Source: Actinomucor elegans
Lineage: Eukaryota > Mucoromycota > Mucoromycetes > Mucorales > Mucoraceae
Length of the DNA: 64,000 nt
Assembly (NCBI GenBank): GCA_026027325.1
Contig: JAMSLZ010000012.1
Location: forward strand, 62,001 to 126,000
Reading direction: 5' to 3'
Of the stretch, positions 32,483-45,121 are shown piece by piece (position 1 is the first letter of the stretch; the number at the start of each line of letters is the position of its first letter). Below the pieces are notes generated by a model that was not told the DNA's origin, did no database searches, and saw nothing but the letters and a program-made list of their open reading frames with translations. Made by a program: the position numbers and the translations under genes.

Positions 32483-35089
32483 GTTTTGTAATTTCGAATA
32501 AAATGTAGGAAGAAAAATATCAATTCCAGTAATAGTGCTTTCGTTTAACAACTAAAGCGGAGTCTAGTAAAGCAGACAAGAGCTTTTATACCATATCTTT
32601 CTCGGAAAGTTTCTAAGTACAATATGGTTACTTTCCTGTTAGTGATTTATTATTATCATCATACCAGCAGAGAAGTCTTTTTATTTTATTTTTAGCAAGG
32701 TAGGCGCTTCTTTCATTATTATCAATGCAGCAAGATTGGTAGAGTGTTTTACCACCTGCAAATAATTTTTTGTATAGTAGCAAATTTTATTTGCATCAAG
32801 TATATCCTTTGGCTTTTCTGTGCCTAAAAGTTTGAGCGCACTTTTTTTCTTCGAGATAAACTCTAATTTAAAGTTGCTTCTTACATGAGAAAAAGTGTTT
32901 AATACATACTTTTTCGTGATTTAATATACGAAGAGTTTCTACTTCTGAGCATGGAAACTGAAAACCAAAGAATTGCATATAATCCATTAAGATTATTATA
33001 TTTCATAATCATTAAAATTATTTTTAACATCAACCAATACACCATAGATCATCATGTAAGTTTTGTTAGAAGAGTATTTTTTTATTGTAGGACTCATAAC
33101 TTAAATGAATAGAAAAAAAGAACGAGCTTCAGCTGTCGTCAATAATCCCGTTGTTGGACTGGGGTTGAAACTGAAGCTTACTACTACCATTACCATCATG
33201 AAACATCCTCAAGAGAATCTTTTGACTCTTAATCCTGCATTTATCTCTATATACGAACAAGGTACAGCTTTTAATATCAAGAAATTCATAGAATTATATT
33301 TAATTCTTTTAAACAAACAAGCTTTTATAATTGCATAATTACACTGGAAGGGATTACTATACTTTGCCAAAGAAATAAACTTTTTTTCTCCGCTCCATTG
33401 TCATGATGATCTTGACAAAAGTACTAGCAACCTTAAACTGCAGCTATTTCAACATCCTCGCGCAATTGTGCTTTAAATTTTAATATAGATACAGAAAAAT
33501 ATATGGTATTTCGAATAGCTTATGTTTAATCTATTATGGATGCTTCGATCCAGCGGTTATTTTATTTTTTTGCTTCTAGACAATACTCTCTCTTTAATCT
33601 CCTAATGGCCCCTTATTCCATTAGAGAAAGAGAAGATGATATCTACAACTAAATGCCCTGGTCGATAACATCCCCTCATTGTATTTCGATCATATTCTGT
33701 TTTTTTTTTCTTGAAACTGAAATCTCGAGAATTAATGTGGTATCCTAGTCAATGTTAAATCTCTGTTGACTTTGTTGCAATATTGAATCTGAAGAGTATA
33801 TTATACTCAAAATGACTTATTGCGTCTAGTGGAGCTTTGAATTCATTTTATTTTATTTCTCTTCGTTTTATTGATTTTCTTGTTCACATTTGTTATTATA
33901 ATCTTCATTGACTCGACAATTCTTTTTGGTCCAATGAAAACTTTAATAAAGAAAGGTCCTTCGTAAACTAAGAGACCTAAGTGAAAATTCAAATAGATTA
34001 TTTTACGTTATTATCAAAAAGGGTTAAAACTGACACTTTGAATTGCGAATTTGACAGTCGGGGTAGATATTCGTTTCAATCCTGATTAAAGACCAATCTC
34101 AAAAATAATGGTCCCACTTCGAGCTAGCTCATTTTCTGTCGAGCATTAATAATTCATAGATCGCGAGGCTTTATAAATATATGCCTCTTTATTATTCTGG
34201 TTTAAGAGGAGGTTATACAGCAAAAGAGCATTTTTATAGCCAAAACGATATACACTACAATAAAGCTTTTTATGCTACTTTGCATCACAAGTTCGATCAT
34301 CTGCCTTCATCTCTATCATTGTTTAATTGCGCCCATAGATAAAACTCCTGTGCTACTAGCTCATATTAAGTTTGTAAAAGGAGAAATTTGACATTAATAA
34401 CAACAAGGCGCAGCATGGCGGCATTAATTTTATGTAAAGGATACTTAAAAGCAATATCCTCTTGCCAAGTGCTTAGGTTTACAGCTAAATCTGAACATGA
34501 ACAAGAGCACAACCACTCTTTAAATGGTTTTTTAACGCTGGAATCCTTCGATATCTAGCCCATAGGACATGTATGATGAAAGCGTATTTCCGCGCCCAAT
34601 GAAGTCTAACGATATTTGTAGTCAGAGTAATGGCATCCTGGCAATTGAAAGTTACCTAAAGATTCTATATTTGTATGTTACTGATATCGCCAATATGGCA
34701 GTCAATTATTAATATCATAAATGCGCTGGTAAGAGAGATACTTATAATATAAATTAGATATCCTATAGACGCAATAATGTGATCATACTCTGCAGTTTGA
34801 TGTCAACATGGATCAAATAGAAAAATACATTTTCCAGAAGCTTGGATGACAAAGGATGTTACAACGCGGGTATGCAATTTACTGCCATACGTTGCACCTG
34901 TACTTATTATTGCGTGTCCTGTTGCTGTTTGAGGAACAGTGCAATTTTTAAGCAAAAGACCTTTCAAATTTTCTGCCCCAATACGATCAAGTAGAAGCTA
35001 TTTATACGGTTCTATAAAACCAGGGACTAGTATAGACTTTATTATTCTGTTTTTCCTTTCATTTCGCATATACGATCGTGGGTACATTG
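32483..35089. other. Long intergenic stretch upstream of the kelch gene
   Basis: No convincing gene. Small frames occur at 33105-33338 (plus, 77 codons) and 34181-34339 (plus, 52 codons, preceded by tttataaata), neither recognisable. A degenerate short repeat motif (cttattgcgtctagtgg) is near 33812. Confidence 0.5.
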
Positions 35090-37361
35090 ATGAAAAGATC
35101 GATAAGCTTGGCATTATGGACGATCTCGTCGCTTACTGCTTCGGCTATGGCCGACATTATGAATTTTAGAACTTTTCCATGTATGTTTTCAAGAGTTTCA
35201 CGCATTCAAAAATCTTATTTTTCTTTATCTACCTTCCTAGCATGCGCCTACGTGAATGGTCAGATCTATTGTTTTGGTGGATACGTTGATCAGTCTCTGG
35301 ACGAAACGATGTACGCGCTGGATGTCTCCCAGTTCGAGGGTGGCTCGACCAGTTTGATGTATTCCAGATGGAATAAAGTGACTTACAATAGTCCTTTCGA
35401 TATAGAAAAAGATCGTATCCAGCCTGCAGTCATCACAGTAGGCGATGGAAAGCAACTTTTAGTCCAAGGTGGACACAATACAATGCAGTCATCTCTCGTA
35501 AATCATACTATTCTTTATGATACTACTACCAAAACTTGGCAAAGCCTAGCACCTTATTCTGGTTCTGATAAAATTGTTCGACAGATGTAAGCTGTTTGAT
35601 ATCAAAGAAACATTAGCCATAATGTTGATTAATCTACGACATTTATCCTTGATAGTTACTTGGGCACCGCAGTCAATATGGGAGACAATAACATCGGTTT
35701 TTATGGCGGAATTGAAGAGTTAGTGAATTAGTAATTATTCGTATCAAACAGATGACTAAGCGATTCTTGTTGCTTCTAGCCATGGCAATGCTATGGTAAA
35801 TAGAACCATTGGTGGGACTACTCTTCCGCTTTTTAATAGCACGCGAGTTAATATTGGTTATATTCCATTGCAAATATTCAATATGCAAACCAAGGTACAT
35901 ATAAAGGAAAAACTACATATTTCCCTTAATCAAGTTACTAATACGCCCTTGACCAAAACTTGATCTAAGGTTTGGAGCGAGTTTTCACCTCAGAACAATG
36001 CTCCATATACTCGTTTTCCAAACTCCCAGAGCGCCTCAATCAATCCAGCAACTGGAAAAATATATTATCTTGGCGGAAGTTACTATACTCCTGCTTCTAT
36101 GTATAGCAATGTACGATACCCATTTAATCAGGCCCTTGTTTTTGATAGTAAGGCTGGGAGCTGGAGCACCCCCAACTTTGTTGGCGATGTGCCTACTGAC
36201 AGAATTTACCAAACCACTACCATGAGTAATCATATGCAATAGCTAAAAAAAAAAAAAGGAATATTACTTTAGCTAAACTCTTTACTAATCTAGTACCTAA
36301 TTCTGATGTCTTGTTTTTGTACGGTGGATCGGACGATGGAGGACAAAAAGGTTTGTCTCAACTGCTAGAAAGGAAATAATGAGCATTTAATTCGATGTTT
36401 TTGTAGCCGCCACCAACTATTGCTATTCTTTAAATTTGACTACTGGCGTTTGGAAAAATGAAGTGAACAATGTCGGTGTTCCAGATGGCAAGAATGGGCC
36501 TCGATTTGCCCACTCAGGTTTGTACAATAGATAACTGGCTATCAGAGTGCTCAGCTAATTAGTTCCTGTACCATATTACATGTATGACATAGCTGTATTG
36601 GTTGATTCTACTTTATTTATCTTATTTGGAAAGGGATTGTCCGGAAGCTTTGCTGAAAATGCCATTCTTACTATTGATGTATCAAATCCTTCCAGCATTC
36701 GTTATTCAGAAATATACAAGGCTAATGTCAATATCAATAATGGCACCGGTAATACTTACACCAACAATTCTACCGACGGTTCCAATGAAGAAGGACTAAG
36801 CAAAGGCGCCATCGGTGGCATTGCAGCAGGATCTGTAGTTGGTGTAGGTTTTTGTGTTTATTTAAAGCATTATATTAGTGATTTGTTGCTAATATCATTC
36901 ATCTTTTCTTTAAATAGGGTTTGGCTATTATTGCATTGATTGCCTTTTGTATATGGCGTAAGAAGCGAGATGAGTCCAGAAACAATCAGCCTGTCGATTC
37001 TGAAGAAGTAGAGGCCATGCAATTTGACTGGGACAGGATTGAAGACCATTTTATAGAAGTGCCTTCACATAATCATGTTCCTGGTGTCACGGCCGCTCTT
37101 CCTGTTGCTTCAAGTTACCAACATCAATCAAATAGTAATATACATTCCATGGATGACGATACGACAACAACTACGACAAACTCACCATTGATTACGGTAG
37201 GAACAGTAGTTGGCTCAAGTAATGTCAGTATCAAAGAAAAAGACCAATATGTTCTTACTTCAGCTGGAAGCTCTCCAAAGACGGTTAAGCCATCTTCTCC
37301 CCTTACTGATAACAGTAATTCTAGAGTTGACATAATAGCCACCAAACCCGATGCTGTTTAG
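35090..37361 (+). CDS. Kelch-repeat type I membrane protein
   Basis: Ten exons (35090-35180, 35241-35586, 35656-35718, 35780-35894, 35970-36225, 36294-36350, 36407-36517, 36563-36843, 36918-37361; the first two joined by a 60-base intron) give 587 residues; the list shows nine coding exons. A signal peptide (MKRSISLALWTISSLTASAMA) is followed by kelch blades with GG-containing strands (IYCFGGYV, LLVQGGH, IGFYGG, IYYLGGSYY, LFLYGGSDDGG, LFILFGKG). A Gly/Ala-rich turn and the segment GLAIIALIAFCIW (from 441) span the membrane, then RKKR and about 130 cytoplasmic residues rich in Ser/Thr. Such proteins are common in Mucoromycota and probably bind surface ligands; the ligand is unknown. Many NxT/S sites support an outside location of the propeller. 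Confidence 0.85.
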
Positions 37362-38611
37362 GTTAATGCGTATTTTTTTAATGTTATTTTTTACCATATA
37401 CTAATTATTATAACGTAGTCTTTTATTCATACTAAAAATACCATAACCTAAAAGTTCACTATTTGCAAATTATTACAATATTATCTTTGCTAGCATGTAG
37501 TTCGCTCTCTATTTAGCTATATATGCTTTCGAATTAACGGTGCTTTTATATGCGAATCTACCAAATATTGCATATACTTCACTGCCAATCCTTGATAAAC
37601 ATTATATATTTATTGTACCGGGATCAGTGAGGCCCTAATAGGCCCAACAGTTCATTTTTGACATTTGCGGCTCGTCAGAGGCAACAGTGAAGTAAACACG
37701 GTTGCGTACTCTGTAATTGAATACTCCATGTCAGATGGAATACATACAATTTACAGTTAAACATCGACGAAGATTTTAATAAATGTAGCGAATCTTTTTC
37801 AAACAGATTGATTATATCCATCAGATACGACACTTCACTATCGAAAGACCTCGAGATCTACCGATCATTAGTTCTAGGTAGTATAAAACATATGTTATTT
37901 ATAACCAGCTATTAATGGATGCAATATATTTATTTCGATATATATATATATATATATATATAAAAAAAAAAAAAAAAAAAAAAAAAAATTCTCGGACCAA
38001 GCCCATTAATATTATTATATATCTAGATTTACTATACAAGTATACGAATTATAGGTGTATTTTTCGAATTTTTCAAAATAAAACTTTATCAACTATAACT
38101 CAATAAACTGACGGGCATTTTTAATCCACTTTAATCATTCGACTTGTCAGTTAATGTTCCAACATGCAACGGCTATCAGCAATTGGCTCTTAACTAAAAG
38201 GGGATTAAGTACATAATAGTAATATTTCATGCTGATTGTAGAAAAGGAAAGGAACTACTATTAAATCATTGCTAGTCAACTGAAGTAGAGATTATTTTGT
38301 AATAGTAGTGATTATAATAGATTGATAAAAATAATGCAATCGGATAAGACAATACAGATATGCTCAAAAGTGTTGATAGAAATGAATGCACACTTGACAA
38401 TGCATTTGCAACGTATAGATAGCGGGAACAGATTAGTAACAACACATTGTATTCTACTCTTGATGCACAACTTTGCGATACTAAGAGTCAAAAACTGATT
38501 GAGATAACATAGAGCCATTTGTTCGGCTTAAAAGTTATTTATTTACTACATCTGAGCTGTGTAGGTAAGTAAAACAGAAAGGGATGGAAAATAAACTGCA
38601 GTGCGGATGTT
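37362..38611. other. Intergenic stretch between converging genes
   Basis: No gene seen. A (TA)n microsatellite at about 37939-37962 runs directly into about 25 A (37963-37987). The 3' ends of the kelch gene and UBA1 face this stretch. Confidence 0.6.
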
Positions 38612-41600
38612 TTACTGTCTAACCTTGACTCTAACATAAGGAACGTCAACATCTTCATCGTCGGCGTCATTTACACAAATCTCAAAGATTAAAGACTTGA
38701 CATGAGGAGGAATAGGCTTCTTTGAAACACTTTCTACCACCTGAGAAAGTCTCATAGTCAATCTTTCGGCAGCCTTCTTCTTGTTCATAAAGAAAGAGTA
38801 GAGCATTGATACACCAGAAGAAACCATTGTTACTTCCAACTTGTGTTCATTTTGGAAGTAGTCGATAAATTCTTGAAGAGTCATGTCTCTATCGATATCG
38901 AAGCGATCCCACAAACTGAATTTGATACCATTGTATTCCAACGTAGGCATAGCAATAGGTTCAGAGAAACCAATAAAAGGCAAAGCCAAGTTGACAAAAC
39001 CATTCTTATATTGCTCCAAATCCTTCTTACCATCAATAATCTTGTAAAGTTCAAGACAGACAAGACCAGTGACCATAGCAGTGGTAGTAGCAATGGCAGG
39101 GATAATCTTACCGGCAATAAACTTGGTCTTGTAACGATCAGCAGGTGTGATACCATAGTTCATAGCACGCAGGTTGGAAGCAGCAGTGATAAAGTCGATG
39201 TGATGATTGGAATCATCATCCTTTTCGAATTCGGCAGCTTGTAAGCGGAAACTTCCAAGGCTAGCAGGAGAAGGTAGATTGGCAATCACTTCGTCTAAAC
39301 TATCATTGCCGCTGTCATTATCCACTGTCTCGTTTTCTTGCACTTGAATCTTGACACCTTCCTTGGGCTTAAAATCGGGAACAATGACATTCTCGAGTTC
39401 TTTACGGAAATAGGCTTCATCAATCTCAGGCTTTAAATTGTAGTTGAAAGCGTGCAAACTAGCAGCACCGATGATAAAATCAAGGTGAGAACGATTATCA
39501 ACATCGAATGTAAGAGGTGTAGGAGCACGCTTAGGTCCAGACCAGAAAAGTTGGCCAGTGGAAGTAACAGCATCGGGAGGGAAATTGAAGAGCAATTGAC
39601 GAATATTGTTACTGAATAAATCTTCAAACTTGAGGCGAGCCCAAGCAATACAATCAGCAAAACTTGTAGGTTTATCAACGGTTAAACAGTTGTAGACAGT
39701 TTCGATTGTGTCTTTACTGGAACCGCCTTGCTTCAATGTGGCCTCGATAAAGCTGGATTGAGTTAAATACAAGTTTACATTATCAGCGGGCTGTTTGAAG
39801 TAGCCTTCGAACAAATCGCGAGCCCATTGAATAGTGTGTTCAATAGCATTAGGGAAGTTCTTGAGAGTACAGATAGGAATGGACTTTTCAGGAGGGTCTT
39901 GAGAAGAAGAATAAGATTCGGTCAAGAAGGGAAGAATGACCTGTGTATTACCCTTAGTGCCCAAGGTGCCTGATTCCAAGAGAGGCTTACGGTAATAGAC
40001 ACATCTTCTATCCATATATTTACGAGCTTCAACATTGTCCAAAGCATTAGTAACACCATCCAAAGTCTCAAAGAAATCATCATCATAAATATCTACAGGA
40101 TTCGTTTAATTTGTTTGCTCATAGAAGGATCAATACGACTTACTCTCAGTTTCGGGGCCAACACGCTCTTGATGAATAGTAATCTTGCTCTTCAAATCAG
40201 GGTTCATATTGGTAACGGCAGCAGAAGCGCATTCAGATTTCAATTTCTATGTTATATCATGAGTGGTTTTGAATGATTTAGAGGCCGTCTTATACTTACA
40301 CCAACATCACCAGCTCTAAACAAGAATTGTCTGTTCAGATTACTCTTTTCAATGGTATCCATATCAGTAATTGTTAAATGTCCCTTAGGACCTGTTCCCA
40401 AGCCCATCATGGCCCAATTCTTGAGCATTTCACAGCCAATTGCACCAGCTCCTACAAGGAACTCATTTGTGTTGGCAATCTTTTCTTGGAAAGCTTTACC
40501 AAAGACAGCTATTTGACCATCATAACGAGAACCAGTGGGAGCACAAAGTTCTTCGGTCAAAGGAACGCTGGTAGGAAGAGCTTCAAGGGCATCAAAATAC
40601 ATGTATTGGTAGATAGGATTAAACTTTCCACTACAAGCCTTTAAGACCTCTTGAGCAGCTAAACCACCAAAGACTGCAACCATTGGAGACAATTCACCCA
40701 ATGATTGATAGGCTACTTCCTTGATTAACTTTTCATTAATTTCAGGCTTTTCTTCGGCTGATGAAGCGAGAGCCTTTGTTTGCTCCAAGATTTCAGTAGC
40801 ATCTTGTTCATTTCTAGGCTTAGGGTAACGGCCATTCTTTTCAACAAAGTCGGAAAGGGCTTGGAAAGCAAGGTGCAGTTGCATAGGGCGATCAAATTTA
40901 GCAAAATCAGAAATCAAAAACTCGGGCTTAGCCAAGGACTCTTTCAATGATTTCTATATCAATAGATAATTAGTAATAGAATTGACTGTCTGCATCAACT
41001 GTTTCACTTACGAAATCAATGTACTTAGGCATCTTAACTTGAGTAAAAAGACCACCATTGGTATAATCGCCAAAACTTGATGTATCACCGATACTGAAAC
41101 TGTAGGGACCAAACACTTTGACTTTACGTGGAGTAATATCATTCAATTCAGTCATGCCTTGAATTTCTTTGAATGTAACAAAATCGCCATCCTCCAAACC
41201 ATGACGAACCTCATCCAAACAAGTAACAATACCTTCTTCCTCCTAAAAAAAAAAGGGCAAGTTAACATACCAAATATTATATAGGTATCGCTTATCTTTA
41301 CCTTGGAGATATTGGCAATCATACCGTGCAAAGGTTCTTCACCAGTAGTATCGATGACTTCAAACTTGGGTCCAAAATCGTTAAAGATACGGCTATTGAT
41401 TAATCAATCAGTAAACTTAAGTGAGTTCTAGTGCAAGAGTTGCAATTTTACCCAAATAAACCACGAACTTCAGTCGAAATGAAATGGATATTGTTAGCGT
41501 GACAGATCTCAGAAATAGCCAATTGCTTGGATAAAGGCATTTCAGTGATAACTACGACCTTGTACTTTTTCAAGACTTCTTCTGTTAATTCGTCTTCCAA

Positions 41601-42109
41601 AAGATGAACAGGGACATATTGATTTAACTCGGCCAGCTTGGGTTGGGTAACTTTAGCGCGAGATTGACCAATATCTTGCTCTGATAGATAAAACTAGAAA
41701 GAAAAATATGAGAAAGAGGCCATAGTTTCGTGTTCTAATAGTGGGTATTACCTGTGCCGACAAATCAGAGATTTCAGCAGGTGTAGGATCCCAAAGGGTA
41801 ACACTTTTGACACCAGCCAAAACAACGTTCTTGGCTACGCGATATTACAAATTATGTCGAGTTTAGTGCCTGTGTATCTCTCCTTTTGCTAGAGTTCACT
41901 TACCAATCTCGACACCGAGGCCCTTTAAACCAACAACCAAGACATGAGCTACACTCATTTTCTTCATAGCCTCATGGCCCAAAACGTAACTATTGCAGAA
42001 AGGTTAAACGACGCGTTTCAGAAGATAGGGTAAACAACTAAAGGACTTACAGTTGACGAGAATATAATCCTTCGTCAATAGTTTGTTCATCGACGTTCAT
42101 ATTTGACAT
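38612..42109 (-). CDS. UBA1: Ubiquitin-activating enzyme E1
   Basis: Ten exons (42051-42109, 41904-41989, 41752-41834, 41452-41693, 41302-41392, 41012-41242, 40300-40953, 40144-40246, 38612-40092; nine listed after merging by frame) encode 1009 residues, the normal E1 length. The enzyme adenylates ubiquitin with ATP, carries it as a thioester and hands it to E2 enzymes. Visible are the inactive adenylation half ([20 protein letters not shown]), the active ATP site GAGAIGCE at 432-439, [10 protein letters not shown], the catalytic cysteine in PICTLKNFP (Cys591), GLVCLELYK of the second adenylation half and the C-terminal ubiquitin-fold domain that binds E2. The start [19 protein letters not shown] aligns with family N-termini. 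All splice borders are GT-AG. No damage seen. Confidence 0.95.
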
Positions 42110-42829
42110 TTTTTTCCTTCTTTCTTAGTAATGATTAGAAAATGAAAAGTAAAAAGAAGCGTATTACAAATAATTTCTCTTTTAAAGCAAAGTGAACTTG
42201 GTTAACGGTTGCTACGTCATACGATATTTCAGTCACTGAACGTACGGGCCCGTTCATTCATACTCAGATGAAAGCTGGTACCTTCTAAAAGCTCATGTAT
42301 CTCTATTTTCTCTGGAATATCTTGAAATTCTGAAAAATAACATAGCTCAATTTTTGCATTGTTTTATGAGCATTTTGCTTGTTTATAAGCATTTATCAAA
42401 GCTGTCTTGAATATATCTTTGTTTTTTTACTACGCAAAGATTACTTTGAATTGTAGAGAAATTCTTGATTTGACAGCCAATTTCCTCTTGTGATTAATTC
42501 TCAGTTAACCAATACGGCGAGATAATTGGATATGTGTTTAAATAGTATTTGAAAAAAAAAAATCGTACAAAGTAAATACAATTTGGGACAGAAAAAGGGG
42601 AAAAGATCAGGCAGAGTGGGATATAACAACTTACATTGAATATAGTAAAAGCAAGAGACAAACAATAAATGGTAAACATGTGTTAGTGTATATAACACAT
42701 TAATCAAGTAGACTTGTAAATTAGACTTACTAAGTGTATCTTGGGAGTACATTGATAACAGTACATGATAGCTTATTGATTTCTTGGTAACACTCGTCTT
42801 AAATCCTGTTTTTCTGGTAGTCTTCTACG
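42110..42829. other. UBA1 upstream region
   Basis: About 720 bases with no gene. It contains the UBA1 promoter and the 3' flank of the Fanzor-like relic; the minus-strand frames at 42494-42752 are low-complexity. Confidence 0.55.
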
Positions 42830-43636
42830 TCAAAAACTTTCAGGTACCACACCATCTGAACGAAAGGTGTGCACAATATGAAGCATGTTCAAGCATGCAG
42901 CCAAGTCCCGATTCTGAAGCTCTTCAGCACCTGAAGGGCGTTGTTTAGTCACTCTGTAGTTTTGATTGGTACATCTATGAAAAGAGAAAAAAAAGAAAAA
43001 CTCAATGACAAATACAAGTCTTTATATATAAAATACTCATTACCTTAGTAAGCCATGGCAAATGACTTCAAGATTGAGACTCCTCTAAATACTTAGACTA
43101 TTATTTTCACATACTGGACAGCACTTGCTTGTTCTAAACTTATCAATCAAGTAAACCAAAACGTCACGCTTCTTCAACAATCTCCTGAATCTAATATCTC
43201 TAATGGGCTCATGGTGCCTCACGTTTGGGGTCGAGTAGTTTCCTATGACAAATACAGCGCCTTGTCCAAGTTTCAGTGTCAGTTTGCCTAGCATATCTTC
43301 TGTAGTCTTTTGACTTTTAATATTCGCGAACAGTTTCAGTTTTCGATGGATAGGGTGATTAGTGGAATGATTAGATACAGTTTCAGTGTAATATGTTTGC
43401 AGCAATTCAGCAATCAATGATCAACCCGTGTGATGCTCTTTGATAATAGGCATGTCTAAATATCAATAATTGAGAAGAGTCTTTTCAGTAATTTGAACTT
43501 CTTGTGGTTTAATAACGTGGTGAATGCGACGATATTTTTTGTATTTTCCAGCCTATCTTGGTATGATTTGAGGTATCGATACGCGATTGGCTGGATCGAC
43601 TGTAGAATTTTCATGCGTTCAATACAATAACTCTTG
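42830..43636 (-). pseudogene. Fanzor-like (TnpB-related) nuclease relic, C-terminal half
   Basis: The minus strand carries the end of a RuvC-type OrfB/TnpB-like protein. YLIDKFRTSKCCPVC is the entry to the zinc ribbon (compare TnpB yTSxxCxxC), VICHGLLRCTNQ gives its second metal pair, and LQNRDLAACLNMLHIV is the final RuvC motif with its aspartate. An intron (gtaatg...catag, about 42976-43041) separates the last two. Upstream, GNYSTPNVRHHEPIR and YRYLKSYQDRLENTKN fit the middle of the protein. Stops near 43085 and 43420 break the frame. The upstream end is cut at 43636 by the LINE insertion; the rest of the gene resumes at 49351. Fanzors are eukaryotic RNA-guided relatives of TnpB; whether this family is guided is unknown. 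Confidence 0.7.
43626..43636 (+). repeat. Target-site duplication, left copy
   Basis: AATAACTCTTG at the left edge of the LINE is repeated exactly at 49349-49359, straight after its poly(A) tail. Confidence 0.85.
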
Positions 43637-43659
43637 CCTCTTTTTTCACTTACTCCAAT

Positions 43660-45108
43660 ATGCCCACTAAGGCAACTTCTGGAATAACACACAAACCTAT
43701 AGCCCCGAGATCGTGGGCTAACGTATGTCGAACCACCGACATTAACAAAACCTCGCTACTATGTCCTTCAACCATTGTAGAGTCTAATCACACTTCCTCA
43801 TCTGGGCTTGTTGTGATCCCAACACCCAACCCGTTCCTGAAAGGCACCATTCCGGAATCGGTCTTTGTTGACATTACGAATGTCGAAAACCAAACGATCT
43901 TCTTTCAAGAGTTTTCGGCTGTTTGCAATAAGAATGAGCACCTCTGGGGCTTGGCTGAGAAACCTCGCCTCGATGGACGTCGTTTATTTGCGGAATTCCT
44001 TTTATCAGCAGTGATGGCCGACAAGCTCTGTACTGAAGGCCTCAAACTTCCATCGTTCGAAAAGATATTTTGGGGCTTCTTTTCCCTTTCGAGTGATTCC
44101 GAGATCTTGAAGATCTCCATTACTGGCCTACCTCGCCAATATGGCCGCTTACATGGGGGTGCGGCAGAATTGAAAGCTGATATGATTAGGAACCTGTCAC
44201 CCTATGGACATGTCGTTGATTGTGGGTTAATTTCAGGTATCTCTGATACCTTTACTGGTCGGGGTTATGCTGTTCTGGAGGCGCCTGACCAACGCTCCAT
44301 GAATAGTAGTAGCTCCCTGATTCCTAAATTACAGCACACAATACATTGGCAGTTTACACAACTCTCAATTCGTCCTTCCGTGCGAAACAACGATTACGCA
44401 GATGCGACCACTGTATATGCTAATTGGTCCTCTATGGATCCTTATTGTCGATACTGTCATAACCAAGATCATGTTCTCGCTAATTGTGAAAAGCGTTTAA
44501 GCTCTATTATCTGCTACAATTGCAATGGGTCTGGACATATCTCTCGTCTCTGTCCTCGTCGGAACACTCCTGCTGCTGGTGCTTCGAATAAACGTAGTCG
44601 TAAAGCTCCATCCAAAAGTACAGAAGGTGTTATTGACGTTACAACTATCCCACCTACTGCGGATGCCGCAGCATCCATCACTACACCAACTGTTGACATT
44701 ATGGCTACTGCTCCAAGTTTGAGTGGTGACAAAGTCGTAGAGACTTCCTGTTCAATCATGCATGTGCCCACATCTATCCGTAGGACACGCCTTCAATCTA
44801 AATTGAATAATGAGAGTAACAATTCGACTTCACCTGTTGAGCAATCATTAGATATACTACTAAACGAAGACATTTATAAGGATGATTCTGGATACTCCAA
44901 CTACCCCTCTCCTATAGTTTGCAAACATTGCAATTTATCCGGCCACCAACGGACTAACCACAAAGACTGCTTGAAAAACCCTAAAAATATAACCAAGAGT
45001 CTTTTAGTCAATAATGAGCAGGATCATGTAAATATGGGACTTGATACGGATATGGATCTGATGGATACTGGGAGCACAAGCAACTCTCAGAGTTTAAACA
45101 ACCTTTAA
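43660..45108 (+). CDS. LINE ORF1, Gag-like RNA-binding protein
   Basis: A 482-residue frame. The N-terminal half has a folded region with ILKISITGLP and a following GRGYAVLEAP that resemble an RRM-type fold. Three zinc-knuckle-like clusters follow: CRYCHNQDHVLANC, CYNCNGSGHISRLC and, near the C-terminus, CKHCNLSGHQ. Proteins of this kind coat the LINE RNA and act as nucleic-acid chaperones. It is the first ORF of the element. ORF2 begins 13 bases after its stop in another frame, so ORF2 would need reinitiation or a similar unconventional mechanism. Confidence 0.88.
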   Translation: MPTKATSGITHKPIAPRSWANVCRTTDINKTSLLCPSTIVESNHTSSSGLVVIPTPNPFLKGTIPESVFVDITNVENQTIFFQEFSAVCNKNEHLWGLAEKPRLDGRRLFAEFLLSAVMADKLCTEGLKLPSFEKIFWGFFSLSSDSEILKISITGLPRQYGRLHGGAAELKADMIRNLSPYGHVVDCGLISGISDTFTGRGYAVLEAPDQRSMNSSSSLIPKLQHTIHWQFTQLSIRPSVRNNDYADATTVYANWSSMDPYCRYCHNQDHVLANCEKRLSSIICYNCNGSGHISRLCPRRNTPAAGASNKRSRKAPSKSTEGVIDVTTIPPTADAAASITTPTVDIMATAPSLSGDKVVETSCSIMHVPTSIRRTRLQSKLNNESNNSTSPVEQSLDILLNEDIYKDDSGYSNYPSPIVCKHCNLSGHQRTNHKDCLKNPKNITKSLLVNNEQDHVNMGLDTDMDLMDTGSTSNSQSLNNL

Positions 45109-45121
45109 GACATATAATATC

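Noticed and set aside
32931..33338. Spliced small gene from 32951 joined to the frame at 33105
   Set aside because: The best donor and acceptor lead to a stop within a few codons, so no protein longer than about 40 residues results.
35078..35089. Start upstream of 35090 in the kelch gene, and reading straight through 35181-35240
   Set aside because: The upstream start is a GTG. The read-through adds a non-conserved insert, while removing a gtatgt...cctag intron joins TFP to SCAYVNGQ as kelch proteins have.
42494..42752. Minus-strand frames of 61 and 83 codons upstream of UBA1
   Set aside because: Low-complexity Phe/Tyr/Leu-rich translations of AT-rich DNA with no motif.
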